A DNA stretch of 64,000 nucleotides, from the NCBI RefSeq assembly GCF_016907455.1, contig NZ_JAFBCB010000001.1:3534001-3598000 (forward strand), written 5' to 3'. Positions 56,315 through 64,000 of the stretch are shown one piece after another. The DNA is from Brachybacterium muris (GTDB taxonomy: Bacteria; Actinomycetota; Actinomycetes; Actinomycetales; Dermabacteraceae). Within the stretch, counting starts at the first letter, position 1, and every line of letters starts with the position of its first letter. The position numbers and the translations under genes are program-made. The notes below the pieces were generated by a model. The model saw nothing but the letters and a program-made list of their open reading frames with translations. It searched no databases and was not told the origin of the DNA.

Positions 56315-56866
56315 TCAGCGCACCGTGACGGTCACGTCCGTCGGGTACCCGTCCTCCGATCCCGGATCGCAGTCCTCGGCGAGCTCCTCGCGGAAGCAGT
56401 ACTGCACGCGGATCGTCGCCGTACCCGGCGCGATCCCTGTGACCTCGAGCGCGGTCGGCCCGTCGCCCCCGGTGGAGGTGTCCTCCCAGTCCTCGAAGCC
56501 CAGCACCGAGTCACCGCTGACGAACCCGGCCTCGGCGACACCCTCCGGCTCCACGGAGAGCACGCCCCAGTTGTCGCCGACGCTCGTGCTGCTGCCGCCC
56601 CAGTAGATCTGCGCGGTCTCACCCACCTCGATCTCCAGCTGCTGCGTCCCCACGGGCAGCAGCTCCGAGCTCAGCGTGGGAGGTTCGACAGGAGGATCGC
56701 TCGACGATGGCGGCTCCGACGGGGAGGGCGTGCCGGGCCCCAGGCCTCCCAGGTCAAGCCCACAACTGGTCAGGAGCAGACACGCGCCGGCCATCGCCGT
56801 CCACGACCGCCCTCGCCCAGTTTTCCGGGTGAGCCTCCCGTCATTGGCCTCGACACGGGAGACCAT
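56315..56866 (-). CDS. Lipoprotein, weak chagasin-like resemblance
   Basis: 183 residues. AGACLLLTSC gives a lipobox and Cys anchor; a Pro/Ser-rich stalk follows. The globular part (LEIEVGETAQIYWGG, ALEVTGIAPGTATIRVQYCF) is all-beta and similar in rhythm to chagasin-type protease inhibitors or Ig-like domains, but I cannot assign it. Two Cys (YCF and EDCDPG) may pair. Confidence 0.65.
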   Translation of the reverse strand: MVSRVEANDGRLTRKTGRGRSWTAMAGACLLLTSCGLDLGGLGPGTPSPSEPPSSSDPPVEPPTLSSELLPVGTQQLEIEVGETAQIYWGGSSTSVGDNWGVLSVEPEGVAEAGFVSGDSVLGFEDWEDTSTGGDGPTALEVTGIAPGTATIRVQYCFREELAEDCDPGSEDGYPTDVTVTVR

Positions 56867-56869
56867 GAC

Positions 56870-57472
56870 TCAGGCCCCCGCCCGCGGTGGCACCGACTCC
56901 AGGACCTCCCGCGTGGAGCGCAGCTGCACCTGGGGTGGGAACAGGCCCATCACCTGCAGTGCCGCCTGCCCGTTCTCGGCCGTCGAGGGGGCGACTGCGT
57001 CGGTCACCACGGTCACGTGCGCGCCCGCATCGGCCGCGGCGAGCACGGTGGTGATCACGCAGCAGTCGGTCGAGACCCCCGTGACCAGCAGCTGCGGGGC
57101 GCGGCCGACGATCGCTTCGAGCTTCGGCCCCCACTTGCCGAAGGTGGGCTCATCCACCGTGGGGTGCGCGGAGAGCGCCTGCGCATCCTCCACCAGTTCG
57201 TACAGCGGGTCCTCGGCGGGAACGTCGGCGAAGGGCCAGGCCGCGAAGTAGGCGCCCCAGGCGGTGTCGCGGTCGGCGGTGGGCAGCCAGCGGGTCACCA
57301 GGGTGTGCTCGGAGCCGACGTGGGCGGCCAGGGCGCGGATGTTCCCCATCGCCGAGGGGAAGAACGGGGAGGCCCATTCCGAGGTGGGATCGGCGAAGAT
57401 CCGCTGCGGGTCCACGACCAGCAGCCAGGGGGCGGTGTCAGGAGTGGGAGTACCAGGCGCGACGGTGTCCAT
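56870..57472 (-). CDS. Isochorismatase-family hydrolase
   Basis: 200 residues from ATG 57472. The Asp-Lys-Cys triad is visible: LLVVDPQRIF (Asp), TFGKWGPKLE (Lys) and GVSTDCCVITTVLAA (Cys, with the cis-peptide VST region). Members are amidases such as nicotinamidase or N-carbamoylsarcosine amidase. The insertion WLPTADRDTAWGAYFAAWPF is not typical of nicotinamidase. Start codon 34 bases before the SDR gene stop. Confidence 0.87.
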   Translation of the reverse strand: MDTVAPGTPTPDTAPWLLVVDPQRIFADPTSEWASPFFPSAMGNIRALAAHVGSEHTLVTRWLPTADRDTAWGAYFAAWPFADVPAEDPLYELVEDAQALSAHPTVDEPTFGKWGPKLEAIVGRAPQLLVTGVSTDCCVITTVLAAADAGAHVTVVTDAVAPSTAENGQAALQVMGLFPPQVQLRSTREVLESVPPRAGA

Positions 57473-57510
57473 ACGGGAACTGTAGGCGCAGCAGGATGTG
57501 CGCGGGCGGC

Positions 57511-58290
57511 TCACACCGCTGGCGTATGGAACCCGCCGTTGGAGAACAGCAGCTGGCCGCGGATCCAGCCGCCCTGCTCGGACAGCAGGAAGCGCACCAG
57601 ATCAGCGACGGTCTCCGGCTCGCCCAGCTGCCCGCCCGGAGTGGCCGCGGCACCGGCGGCGCGGATCTCGTCGGTCATCCAGCCGGTGTCGATCGGTCCG
57701 GGGTTGATCACGTTGGTGCGGATGCCGCGATCCGCCAGCTCCGCGGTGCCGGCCAGCACCAGGCGGTCCAGCGCCCCCTTGGTGGCGCCGTAGGGAAGGT
57801 TGTGCACGGTGTGATCGCTGGTCAGGGCGATCGCCGCCCCGCCGGGGGTGTCGGTGCCGGGCTCCACCTGCTCGGCGAAGGCCTTCAGCAGCAGCCAGGT
57901 GGCGCGCACGTTGACCGCGTAGTGCCGGTCGAAGCTTTCCACCGTGGTGTCCAGTATCGAGGAGTCCACCGACTCACAGTGGCACATCACCAGCGCACCG
58001 AGAGGGCCGATCGCCTCCAGGGCCGCCTCCACCAGAGCGGCGGGGACCTCCGGGTCGGAGAGGTCCCCGGGCAACAGCTCCACCCGGGCCCCGGTCTCGC
58101 GCAGCTCCTGGGCGAGCAGCTCCACGTCGGAGTGTTCGCGGTTGACCCGTTGGTCGTACTGCGCGGACCAGGACAGGGCCAGATCGAAGCCGTCGGCCGC
58201 AAGCCCGCGCGCGATCGCGGATCCGATATTCCGCCCACGGCCGGCACCAGTGATCAGAGCGGTGTCGGGGAGTGGAGAAGTGGAGTGCAT
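57511..58290 (-). CDS. Short-chain dehydrogenase/reductase
   Basis: 259 residues. NAD(P) loop ITGAGRGRNIGSAIARGLA, catalytic Ser region AIALTSDHTV, YxxxK in LPYGATKGAL, and VNPG-like INPGPIDTGWM. The GRGRNIG insertion resembles the enoyl-reductase/3-ketoacyl-reductase-like branch. Substrate unknown. Confidence 0.88.
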   Translation of the reverse strand: MHSTSPLPDTALITGAGRGRNIGSAIARGLAADGFDLALSWSAQYDQRVNREHSDVELLAQELRETGARVELLPGDLSDPEVPAALVEAALEAIGPLGALVMCHCESVDSSILDTTVESFDRHYAVNVRATWLLLKAFAEQVEPGTDTPGGAAIALTSDHTVHNLPYGATKGALDRLVLAGTAELADRGIRTNVINPGPIDTGWMTDEIRAAGAAATPGGQLGEPETVADLVRFLLSEQGGWIRGQLLFSNGGFHTPAV

Positions 58291-58299
58291 GGGTCGACG

Positions 58300-58527
58300 C
58301 TATCCGGGATGCTGGTGCAGCTGGATCGTCGACGGCTGGAACATCTCCACCTTCCCGCAGCCGGAGCAGGAGAGCATGGTGACCTGGGGACTGAACGCGT
58401 CGAGGTCGAAGAACGTCGCCGTGCCGCTGCTCATCACCACGTTCCGCGGCCAGAACCAGACACCGCGGCAGTGTGTGCAGGTCACCTGACGTTCGGCCGC
58501 GGTCACCGTGACGGGCTTGTGCGCCAT
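58300..58527 (-). CDS. Small zinc-ribbon protein
   Basis: 75 residues with two CxxC knuckles, CTHC and CSGC, about 35 residues apart, a typical zinc ribbon. AGAGGAAG precedes the ATG. Nine bases downstream of the start of the SDR gene; possibly co-transcribed from the permease side. Function unknown. Confidence 0.75.
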   Translation of the reverse strand: MAHKPVTVTAAERQVTCTHCRGVWFWPRNVVMSSGTATFFDLDAFSPQVTMLSCSGCGKVEMFQPSTIQLHQHPG

Positions 58528-58566
58528 CGCTTCCTCTTTCCCGGCGCCGTTGCCCGGCCCCGCGCC

Positions 58567-60189
58567 TCAGTCCGCGCTCAGCACGGACTCGCCCCGCGCC
58601 ACGGCACCCTCCTCCTGGCGGCGGATCTTCCCGTGGCGCGCCACGAGGGTGACCAGGAAGCTCAGCACCAGCGCCAGCAGCACGCCCAGGTTGGCGTAGG
58701 CCCAGTTGCCGTCCCAGTAGGAGCCGGCCGGGTCCTCCACGAAGGTGCCCAGGCCCAGGGGCTCCAGCAGGTAGCCCTGCCAGTTGTTCCAGGGGGCGTC
58801 GTCGGCGAAGGAGTTGACCACCAGGCCCCAGCCCAGGATCGAGGCGACCGCCATGGTGATCAAGGAGGTCCAGTCGAAGGCGCCGTAGCGGCCCTTCGCA
58901 TCGAACAGGGCGGCCTCGTCGTAGTCGGCGCGGCGGGTGAGCACGTCGGCGATGAGGATGCCGGCCCAGGCTGCGACCGGGACACCGAGGGTGATCAGGA
59001 AGCTCTGGAAGGGGCCCACGAAGCTGCTGGCGAAGAACGCCACCCAGATGGTGCCGATCGTGAGGATCACGCCGTCGATCGCGGCGGCCGCGGGGCGGGG
59101 GATGTCGATCCCGAGGCTCAGCAGGGTCAGGCCCGAGGAGTAGATGCCCAGCACCGCGCCGGAGACCAGCGTCAGCACCGCCACGATCCAGAACGGGATC
59201 AGCGCCCAGAGCGGCAGGATCGAGATCAGCGCACCGATCGGATCGCCCTCGATCGCGGTGAGCAGCTCGGGGTCGGAGCCGGCCAGCAGCAGGCCGAAGA
59301 TCACCAGCACCATGGGGGCCGCAGCACCGCCGATGGTGTTCCAGGCGACGATCTTCCCGTCGGAGGTGGAGCGCTTCTGGTAGCGCGACCAGTCGGCCGC
59401 GATGTTGATCCAGCCCAGCCCGAAGCCGGTCATCACCATCACCAGGCCGCCGATCATCGCCTGGGGCGGGCCGGCCGGGGCGCTCATCACCGCAGTCAGG
59501 TCGATGTGCGGGATGGTGAGGATCATGAACAGCATGGTCATCGCGCCGGTGGCCCAGGTCAGGATCGACTGCAGCTTCATGATCGTGTGGTAGCCCAGCA
59601 CCGAGGCGGTCACGATCAGCAGCGCGATGAGGATCGCCGCGATCACGGTGACCACCCCGCCGGAGGCCACCCCGAGGGTGTCCAGCACAGTGGCGGTGGC
59701 CAGGACGGCGGTGATCGCCAGGCTGGTCTCCCAGCCGATCGAGGTGAGCCAGGAGACGATGCCCGGCACCTTCTGGCCGTGCACGCCGAACGCCGCACGG
59801 GAGAGCACCATCGTGGGCGCGCTGCCGCGCTTGCCGGCGATGGCGACCAGACCGCACAGCGCGAAGCTGATGGGGATGCCGATCAGCGCCACGATCGTGG
59901 CCTGCCAGAAGGAGATGCCGAAGCCCAGCAGGTAGGAGCCGTAGCTCATGCCGAACACGGACACGTTGGCGGCGAACCACGACCAGAACAGGTCCCGCGG
60001 CTTCGCGGTGCGCTCGGACTCGCCGATGATCTCGATGCCTGCGGTCTCGATCAGCCCGCCGCCGGCGGTGGCGGTGGTGGCCACGGGGGCGCCGGGCTGG
60101 ATTGCACCGCCGCTGGGTCCGTCGGGACCGGTGCCGGGATAGCGGGGGGCCTCGCCGGGACGGTCAGAGGAGGGGGGAGTGGACGACAC
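58567..60189 (-). CDS. NCS1-type purine/cytosine permease
   Basis: 540 residues, 12 membrane segments. LFWSWFAANVSVFGMSYGSY and VLSRAAFGVHGQKVPGIVSW are the NCS1 signature regions, with DWSRYQKRSTSDG in the loop and a long acidic/Gly-rich N-terminus of about 60 residues. It imports cytosine, purines, allantoin or a related base with a cation. The 241 bases upstream, to the divergent PH-like gene, hold both promoters and no gene. Confidence 0.92.
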   Translation of the reverse strand: MSSTPPSSDRPGEAPRYPGTGPDGPSGGAIQPGAPVATTATAGGGLIETAGIEIIGESERTAKPRDLFWSWFAANVSVFGMSYGSYLLGFGISFWQATIVALIGIPISFALCGLVAIAGKRGSAPTMVLSRAAFGVHGQKVPGIVSWLTSIGWETSLAITAVLATATVLDTLGVASGGVVTVIAAILIALLIVTASVLGYHTIMKLQSILTWATGAMTMLFMILTIPHIDLTAVMSAPAGPPQAMIGGLVMVMTGFGLGWINIAADWSRYQKRSTSDGKIVAWNTIGGAAAPMVLVIFGLLLAGSDPELLTAIEGDPIGALISILPLWALIPFWIVAVLTLVSGAVLGIYSSGLTLLSLGIDIPRPAAAAIDGVILTIGTIWVAFFASSFVGPFQSFLITLGVPVAAWAGILIADVLTRRADYDEAALFDAKGRYGAFDWTSLITMAVASILGWGLVVNSFADDAPWNNWQGYLLEPLGLGTFVEDPAGSYWDGNWAYANLGVLLALVLSFLVTLVARHGKIRRQEEGAVARGESVLSAD

Positions 60190-60430
60190 AGTCGCCTCCG
60201 GAGGGTGAGGAGGGGGATTACGTGGGTGGGCATATCCTCGCAGACGAGCAACGCGGCCGACGGGGGCACGCCGCGAGCAGCGCCGGGCCGCCGTCCCCGC
60301 CCAGCCCGCACCGTCCCTGCACCCCCGGAAGGAACTGTGTGTCCCGCACCCCCTCGGCCCAGACCCCGCCTCACCACCGCCGAGCGTGCCCGCAGGGTGA
60401 GCGTGGGCAGGCGGGCGTTACCGTGGGTGG

Positions 60431-60850
60431 ATGGCGTGGACGCGGGCACTGCAGACGTTCCTCGCTGCCGACATGCGCAACCCTCAGCGCGGAGGCGGCC
60501 TCACGATCACGCTGCCCGAGCAGGTCCTGGAACCAGACGAAACGGTCTACGAGATCCTGGTGTGCAGGAATGTGGGCGACTCCTGGCCGTTCTTGGTGAT
60601 CACGGATCGGCGCGTGGTGCACGCCTGGTACGGCATGTTCCGCGGCTGGAGGGTGCGGGATCAGGTGGTCGCCGCCGAAGTCGCCGGCGCATCCTTCGAG
60701 AAGAAGTGGATCACCGGCCGCGTGCACGTGCATAGGCGCAACGGGAAGCCCATGACCGTGAAGGTGGACCTCGGCAACAAGGAGTGGTGCGGGCACATCG
60801 TGGACCTGCTCGACCACCTCGCCGCCGGGGGAGCGCCGCCCCGCACCTGA
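60431..60850 (+). CDS. Small PH-like-domain protein
   Basis: 139 residues. The pattern WPFLVITDRRVVHAWYGMFR and KKWITGRVHVHRRNGKPMTV fits a bacterial PH-like (bPH) beta fold. No signal peptide or membrane segment. ATG 60431; ribosome site weak. Function unknown. Confidence 0.65.
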   Translation: MAWTRALQTFLAADMRNPQRGGGLTITLPEQVLEPDETVYEILVCRNVGDSWPFLVITDRRVVHAWYGMFRGWRVRDQVVAAEVAGASFEKKWITGRVHVHRRNGKPMTVKVDLGNKEWCGHIVDLLDHLAAGGAPPRT

Positions 60851-60878
60851 GGCGGGGCTCCGCGGCGGGCGCGCCAGC

Positions 60879-61646
60879 TCAGATGTTCAGGCCCGCCTGG
60901 CCCAGCAGGGAGCCGATCACGAAGGTGACCCCCAGGGCCAGCGCGCCACCGAGCACCACGCGCAGCGAGGCCCGCACCGGGTTCGCATCGCCCACCTTCG
61001 CCGCGATCCACCCCGTCAGCGCCAGCGCCACCAGCGTGGAGGCGAAGGTGATGGGGATCCGCAGCTCTGGCGGGGGCAGGAGGATCGCTGCCATCGGCAG
61101 CAGCGCCCCCAGGAAGAACGCCAGGAACGAGGCGATCGCCGCATGCCACGGGCTGACGATGTCGTCCGGATCGATGTCGCCCTCGATCGACAGGCGTGCC
61201 CCCAGCGCGTCTTGCCGCTGCAGCTCGGTGGCCACCTGCTCGGCGGTCTCCGGCGCGAGGCCCTGGTCGCGCCAATGGGCCGCCAGCTCATCGTGAGCGG
61301 ACCGCGGATCCTGCTCCAGCTCCTGCTTCGCAGCGCTGATCTTCGCCTTCTCCGAGTCCGACTGGCTGGAGACCGACACGTACTCACCCAGCGCCATCGA
61401 CACCGCCCCGCCCACCACCGCGGCGGTCCCTGCCGCGAGGATCGGGCCGGTCGCGGTGGTCACGCCGGCCACGCCGACCACGGTGGCAGCGACCGAGACG
61501 ATGCCGTCGTTCGCCCCCAGCACCGCGGCCCGCAGCTGGTTCAGCCGCTGCTGGTACCCGGTCTCCCGGCGAGCCGAGGGAGCCTCGCCGGCAGTGGAGG
61601 GATCAGCGGCGGTGGCGGTGTCGAAGGTGGGGTCGGCGGTGCTCAT
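60879..61646 (-). CDS. VIT/CCC1-family iron or manganese transporter
   Basis: 255 residues from ATG 61646. A basic stretch YQQRLNQLRAAVLGANDGIV is followed by five membrane helices; the metal-binding cytoplasmic domain is recognisable as SDSEKAKISAAKQELEQDP with Glu residues. GGAVSMALGEYVSVSSQSD is the hallmark. Moves Fe2+/Mn2+ out of the cytoplasm. An IdeR/DtxR-like box sits 37 bases upstream of the start. Confidence 0.9.
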   Translation of the reverse strand: MSTADPTFDTATAADPSTAGEAPSARRETGYQQRLNQLRAAVLGANDGIVSVAATVVGVAGVTTATGPILAAGTAAVVGGAVSMALGEYVSVSSQSDSEKAKISAAKQELEQDPRSAHDELAAHWRDQGLAPETAEQVATELQRQDALGARLSIEGDIDPDDIVSPWHAAIASFLAFFLGALLPMAAILLPPPELRIPITFASTLVALALTGWIAAKVGDANPVRASLRVVLGGALALGVTFVIGSLLGQAGLNI

Positions 61647-61682
61647 ACAACGATAAAACTCCTGTCCAGAGCGTTCCGCAAG

Positions 61683-61701
61683 CAAGCTTCGCCTAACCTC
61701 A
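61683..61701 (-). promoter_or_regulatory. IdeR/DtxR-like iron box upstream of the VIT gene
   Basis: On the minus strand TGAGGTTAGGCGAAGCTTG matches 14 of 19 positions of the TTAGGTTAGGCTAACCTAA consensus, including the complete central AGGTTAGGC. Suggests iron-dependent control. Inference from motif match. Confidence 0.5.
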
Positions 61702-61791
61702 CCGGTGGTGACAGTTCCTTGCCCGCGCGTGCCGGGTCCCGGTATCCGGGCGGTGCTTCCCCCGCCGCGCCCCACTCCGTAGCGTGCCGAC

Positions 61792-62619
61792 ATGTCAGCG
61801 ACGCCATCGACCACCGGTGCCCACGGCTCCTACACCCACGGCTATGGGGACGCGGTGCTGAACAGCCATCGCCACCGCACCGCCCAGAACTCCGCCGCTC
61901 ACCTGCTGCCGCACCTGCGTGAGGGCCAGCGACTGCTGGACGTGGGCAGCGGCGCCGGCACCATCACCGCGGATCTGGCCCGCATCGTCGGCCCCGAGAA
62001 CCTGGTGGCCCTCGAGGTGCGCGAGGAAGCAGCCGCCATCACCCGCGCCGAGCTGCAGGCCCAGGGGCTCGAGCAGACGGAGGTGGTGGTGGGCGATGCC
62101 CATGACCTGCCCTTCGAGTCCGGCAGCTTCGACGTGGTCCACGCCCATCAGGTGCTCCAGCACGTGGCCGATCCCGTCACCGTGCTGGCACAGATGCGCC
62201 GTGTCACCAGCGAGGGTGGCCTGGTGTCGGTGCGCGACAGCGACTACGAGGCCTTCCGGTGGTACCCGGACGTGCCCGCGCTGGACCGCTGGCGGGAGCT
62301 GTACCTGCGGGCGGCCCGCCAGAACGGGGGCACCCCCGACGCCGGCAGGCGCCTGCTGGCGTGGGCGCACCAGGTGGGCTTCACGGAGGTGACGCCGCTG
62401 GCCTCGACCCAGCTGTACGCCACCCCGGAAGGCCGCGCCGCCTGGGCGGGTGCGTGGGTCGGTCGCATCACCGGCGCGCCGCTGGGGGAGCAGATCGTGC
62501 GCGAGGGCTGGGCCGACGCCGCCGAGCTCGCGTCGATCGCCGAAGCCTGGACCACCTGGGCGAACGACCCCGACGGCTGGTTCACCCTGCTGCACGCGGA
62601 GATCCTGGCCCGGCCCTGA
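61792..62619 (+). CDS. Class I SAM methyltransferase (UbiE-like)
   Basis: 275 residues. SAM loop LLDVGSGAGTITADLARIVG, then LVALEVREEAAAIT, VVVGDAHDLPFESGSFDVVH and HQVLQHVADPVTVLAQMRRV are the UbiE/COQ5-type motifs. The C-terminal part (ALDRWRELYLRAARQNGG onward) is an insert typical of small-molecule methyltransferases. Acceptor unknown. Confidence 0.9.
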   Translation: MSATPSTTGAHGSYTHGYGDAVLNSHRHRTAQNSAAHLLPHLREGQRLLDVGSGAGTITADLARIVGPENLVALEVREEAAAITRAELQAQGLEQTEVVVGDAHDLPFESGSFDVVHAHQVLQHVADPVTVLAQMRRVTSEGGLVSVRDSDYEAFRWYPDVPALDRWRELYLRAARQNGGTPDAGRRLLAWAHQVGFTEVTPLASTQLYATPEGRAAWAGAWVGRITGAPLGEQIVREGWADAAELASIAEAWTTWANDPDGWFTLLHAEILARP

Positions 62620-62640
62620 GCGCTGCTGTTACAGCGGTTC

Positions 62641-62797
62641 TCAGTCCCTGAGCCTGCGTTCGATGAACGCGCGGTCGCCGCTGTTGCCGGCCAGCTCCAG
62701 GGCCCTTAGCCACGCCGTCTCCGCACCGGCTGCGTCCCCGGTCTCGGTGCGGAACAGCGCGCGCATCAGGCCCGGCAGCGACGACGGGGCGCGGGCC
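62641..62797 (-). pseudogene. C-terminal remnant of an ECF sigma factor (DUF6596 type)
   Basis: About 50 codons ending at TGA 62643-62641: GLMRALFRTETGDAAGAETA, WLRALELAGNSGDRAFIERR. This is the usual C-terminal tail of the large SigJ-like sigma factors with DUF6596. There is no start and the upstream sequence belongs to another gene, so the rest of the factor has been lost. Confidence 0.55.
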
Positions 62798-62799
62798 CC

Positions 62800-63708
62800 T
62801 CACCCCACGGTGAGGCTGTCCACGACGGCCTGGACGTCCGCAGCACGCTCCGGGATGTCGGCCGGGCCGGTCACCTTGAGCACGGCCGGGCCGCTGGGGG
62901 TCTCCACCACGATCGCCACCATCTCCACCGAGCTGTACTCGGTGATGGTGCCCGGATTCTGCACCTCCACCACTCCGCGCACGATCCACGCCTCGTGGCC
63001 ATCCACCTGGGTGGACTCGGAGACGTACTGCGTCATCAGCGGCTCCTCGCCGTACATCTCCACGCCCTCGGGGCGGGTGAGGTGGCACTGCACGTACGCC
63101 ATCGCTGCGCGCTCCGCGCCGGGGTAGCCGCCCTGCTCCTCGGACCACTCCACCTGCCCCACCTGGGCGAGGGCGAAGTAGCCCTGGGACACCTGCCTGT
63201 CGGCCGAGGCCACCTCCGTGGCGTAGGGGAGGGAACCGCTCCAGTCCACTCCGCTGCCGCCCCAGCCCTCGGGCACCGTGAAGGACAGGTCACCGCTGGT
63301 GCGCACCGAGCCCGTCTGGGGTACAGCGGGCTCCTGGGTGGGGAACTCGCACAGCGCGGTGGGGGCCTGGATGTGCGTGACCTCCTCGGAGGTGGGCTCC
63401 GGGGCTTCCTCGCCGCCGGGCACGTACTCCCCGTCGGCGGGCTCGCGCTGCTCGGGCTCGGTGACGGTGGGCGGTGCCGCCGCCGGGGGTTCGTTAGAGG
63501 GGCGGAACACGGTCAGGGTCAGCACGATCAGGGTGATTACCAGCAGCAGCGCCATGGCGCCGACGGCCATCATCGCGATCGTGGGACCACTCAGGGGCCG
63601 ACGCGGGCGTGTGGCCGCCCCGGCCGAGGGGCCGGCTGCGGCAGATGGCGGGACCTCGCCGCCGCGGAAGTCGGGCAGGCGCGGACCGTCGCCGTTCGGC
63701 TGGGACAT
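62800..63708 (-). CDS. Membrane-anchored protein with extracytoplasmic domain
   Basis: 302 residues from ATG 63708 (GTG 63711 is the alternative). A Pro-rich cytoplasmic head, one membrane helix (TIAMMAVGAMALLLVITLIV), an acidic Pro/Glu linker and a globular C-terminal domain (LSFTVPEGWGGSGVDWSGSL; YVQCHLTRPEGVEMYGE) with a Cys pair. It resembles a conserved actinobacterial DUF group but I cannot name it. Starts 12 bases after the stop of the MFS gene; probably co-transcribed with it. Confidence 0.7.
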   Translation of the reverse strand: MSQPNGDGPRLPDFRGGEVPPSAAAGPSAGAATRPRRPLSGPTIAMMAVGAMALLLVITLIVLTLTVFRPSNEPPAAAPPTVTEPEQREPADGEYVPGGEEAPEPTSEEVTHIQAPTALCEFPTQEPAVPQTGSVRTSGDLSFTVPEGWGGSGVDWSGSLPYATEVASADRQVSQGYFALAQVGQVEWSEEQGGYPGAERAAMAYVQCHLTRPEGVEMYGEEPLMTQYVSESTQVDGHEAWIVRGVVEVQNPGTITEYSSVEMVAIVVETPSGPAVLKVTGPADIPERAADVQAVVDSLTVG

Positions 63709-63720
63709 CACGAGCCCACA

Positions 63721-64000
63721 CTAGCGCCGGCGCAGCACCACGAACCCGCCCACCAGGGCGATCACGATGCTCACCAGGGTGGCCAGGCCGTACGCGCCCT
63801 GCGCGCCGATGGATGCGGCCAGCGCCCCACCCAGGGACGCTCCGGCCGCCTGGCCCACCGTCACCGAGGACTGCATGGAGGTCATCGCCACCCCGGTGCC
63901 GCCCGGCGGGGTGCGCCGCTCGGTCAGGGAGAACGCGGTGACCATCGTCGGCCCGATGAACAGGCCCGCGATCATCAGCGTCACGCCGGTCATCGTCAGG
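63721..64000 (-). CDS. MFS transporter, C-terminal part (cut by the window end)
   Basis: About 93 residues, open to the window edge. LMIAGLFIGPTMVTAFSLTE, TGVAMTSMQSSVTVGQAAGA and GAYGLATLVSIVIALVGGFV are the last three helices of a 12-helix major facilitator. The substrate cannot be judged from this portion. Confidence 0.8.
   Translation of the reverse strand, partial: LTMTGVTLMIAGLFIGPTMVTAFSLTERRTPPGGTGVAMTSMQSSVTVGQAAGASLGGALAASIGAQGAYGLATLVSIVIALVGGFVVLRRR

Overview
The window is high-GC DNA with tightly packed genes, many GTG/TTG starts and 4-11 nt start/stop overlaps. This suits an actinobacterium; the mix of lipoproteins, lar genes and a DyP/PCuAC copper locus would fit a Micrococcales lineage such as Brachybacterium, but no rRNA or other marker is present to prove it. 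I saw no rRNA, tRNA or CRISPR array.

Layout. 0-3 kb: the 3' part of PEP synthase, a small cupin and a lipoprotein. 3-4.6 kb: larC. 4.8-14 kb: a SorC-family regulator divergent from a six-gene operon for uptake and phosphorylation of an unidentified ketose (FGGY kinase, DhaK-DhaL kinase, binding protein, fused ATPase, two permeases), with a clear promoter and a twin palindromic operator between them. 14-21.6 kb: larA, a Gfo/Idh/MocA oxidoreductase, larE, larB and a small multidrug resistance (SMR) pair. 16.6-27.2 kb: three copies of one 2581-bp IS21-family element. One sits between the oxidoreductase and larE, one splits the second SMR gene and one (inverted) splits a doc toxin gene. 27.5-34.7 kb: RHH antitoxin, LacI regulator, uronate isomerase uxaC, fructuronate reductase uxuB, a DUF559 nuclease-like gene flanked by 50-bp palindromes, and an FGGY gluconokinase.

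34.8-37.6 kb is a copper/haem locus (DyP peroxidase, PCuAC chaperone, His-rich membrane protein). 37.7-49.6 kb holds a tricorn protease, an SLH-like protein, an SGNH hydrolase, an LLM flavin oxidoreductase, glycerophosphodiesterase, DUF2809, a decayed SUKH-like gene, glutamate dehydrogenase and a twice-frameshifted AztD-like zinc chaperone. 49.6-64 kb is a mixed run: UV-damage glycosylase, two small-molecule kinases, TauE/SafE permease, DUF488, methyltransferases, CoA-transferase-like protein, TfoX-like protein, isochorismatase, SDR, zinc ribbon, purine/cytosine permease, a VIT iron transporter with an IdeR-like box, a sigma-factor remnant and the end of an MFS transporter.

Main inference. 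LarA homologue + LarB/LarC/LarE (nickel-pincer cofactor) + UxaC + UxuB + gluconokinase, with no mannonate dehydratase in view, suggests a non-classical hexuronate route: glucuronate -> fructuronate -> mannonate -> (Ni-pincer C2 epimerase) gluconate -> 6-phosphogluconate. A shared 10-mer upstream of larA, lacI and uxaC supports co-regulation. The IS21 copies now break up this neighbourhood.
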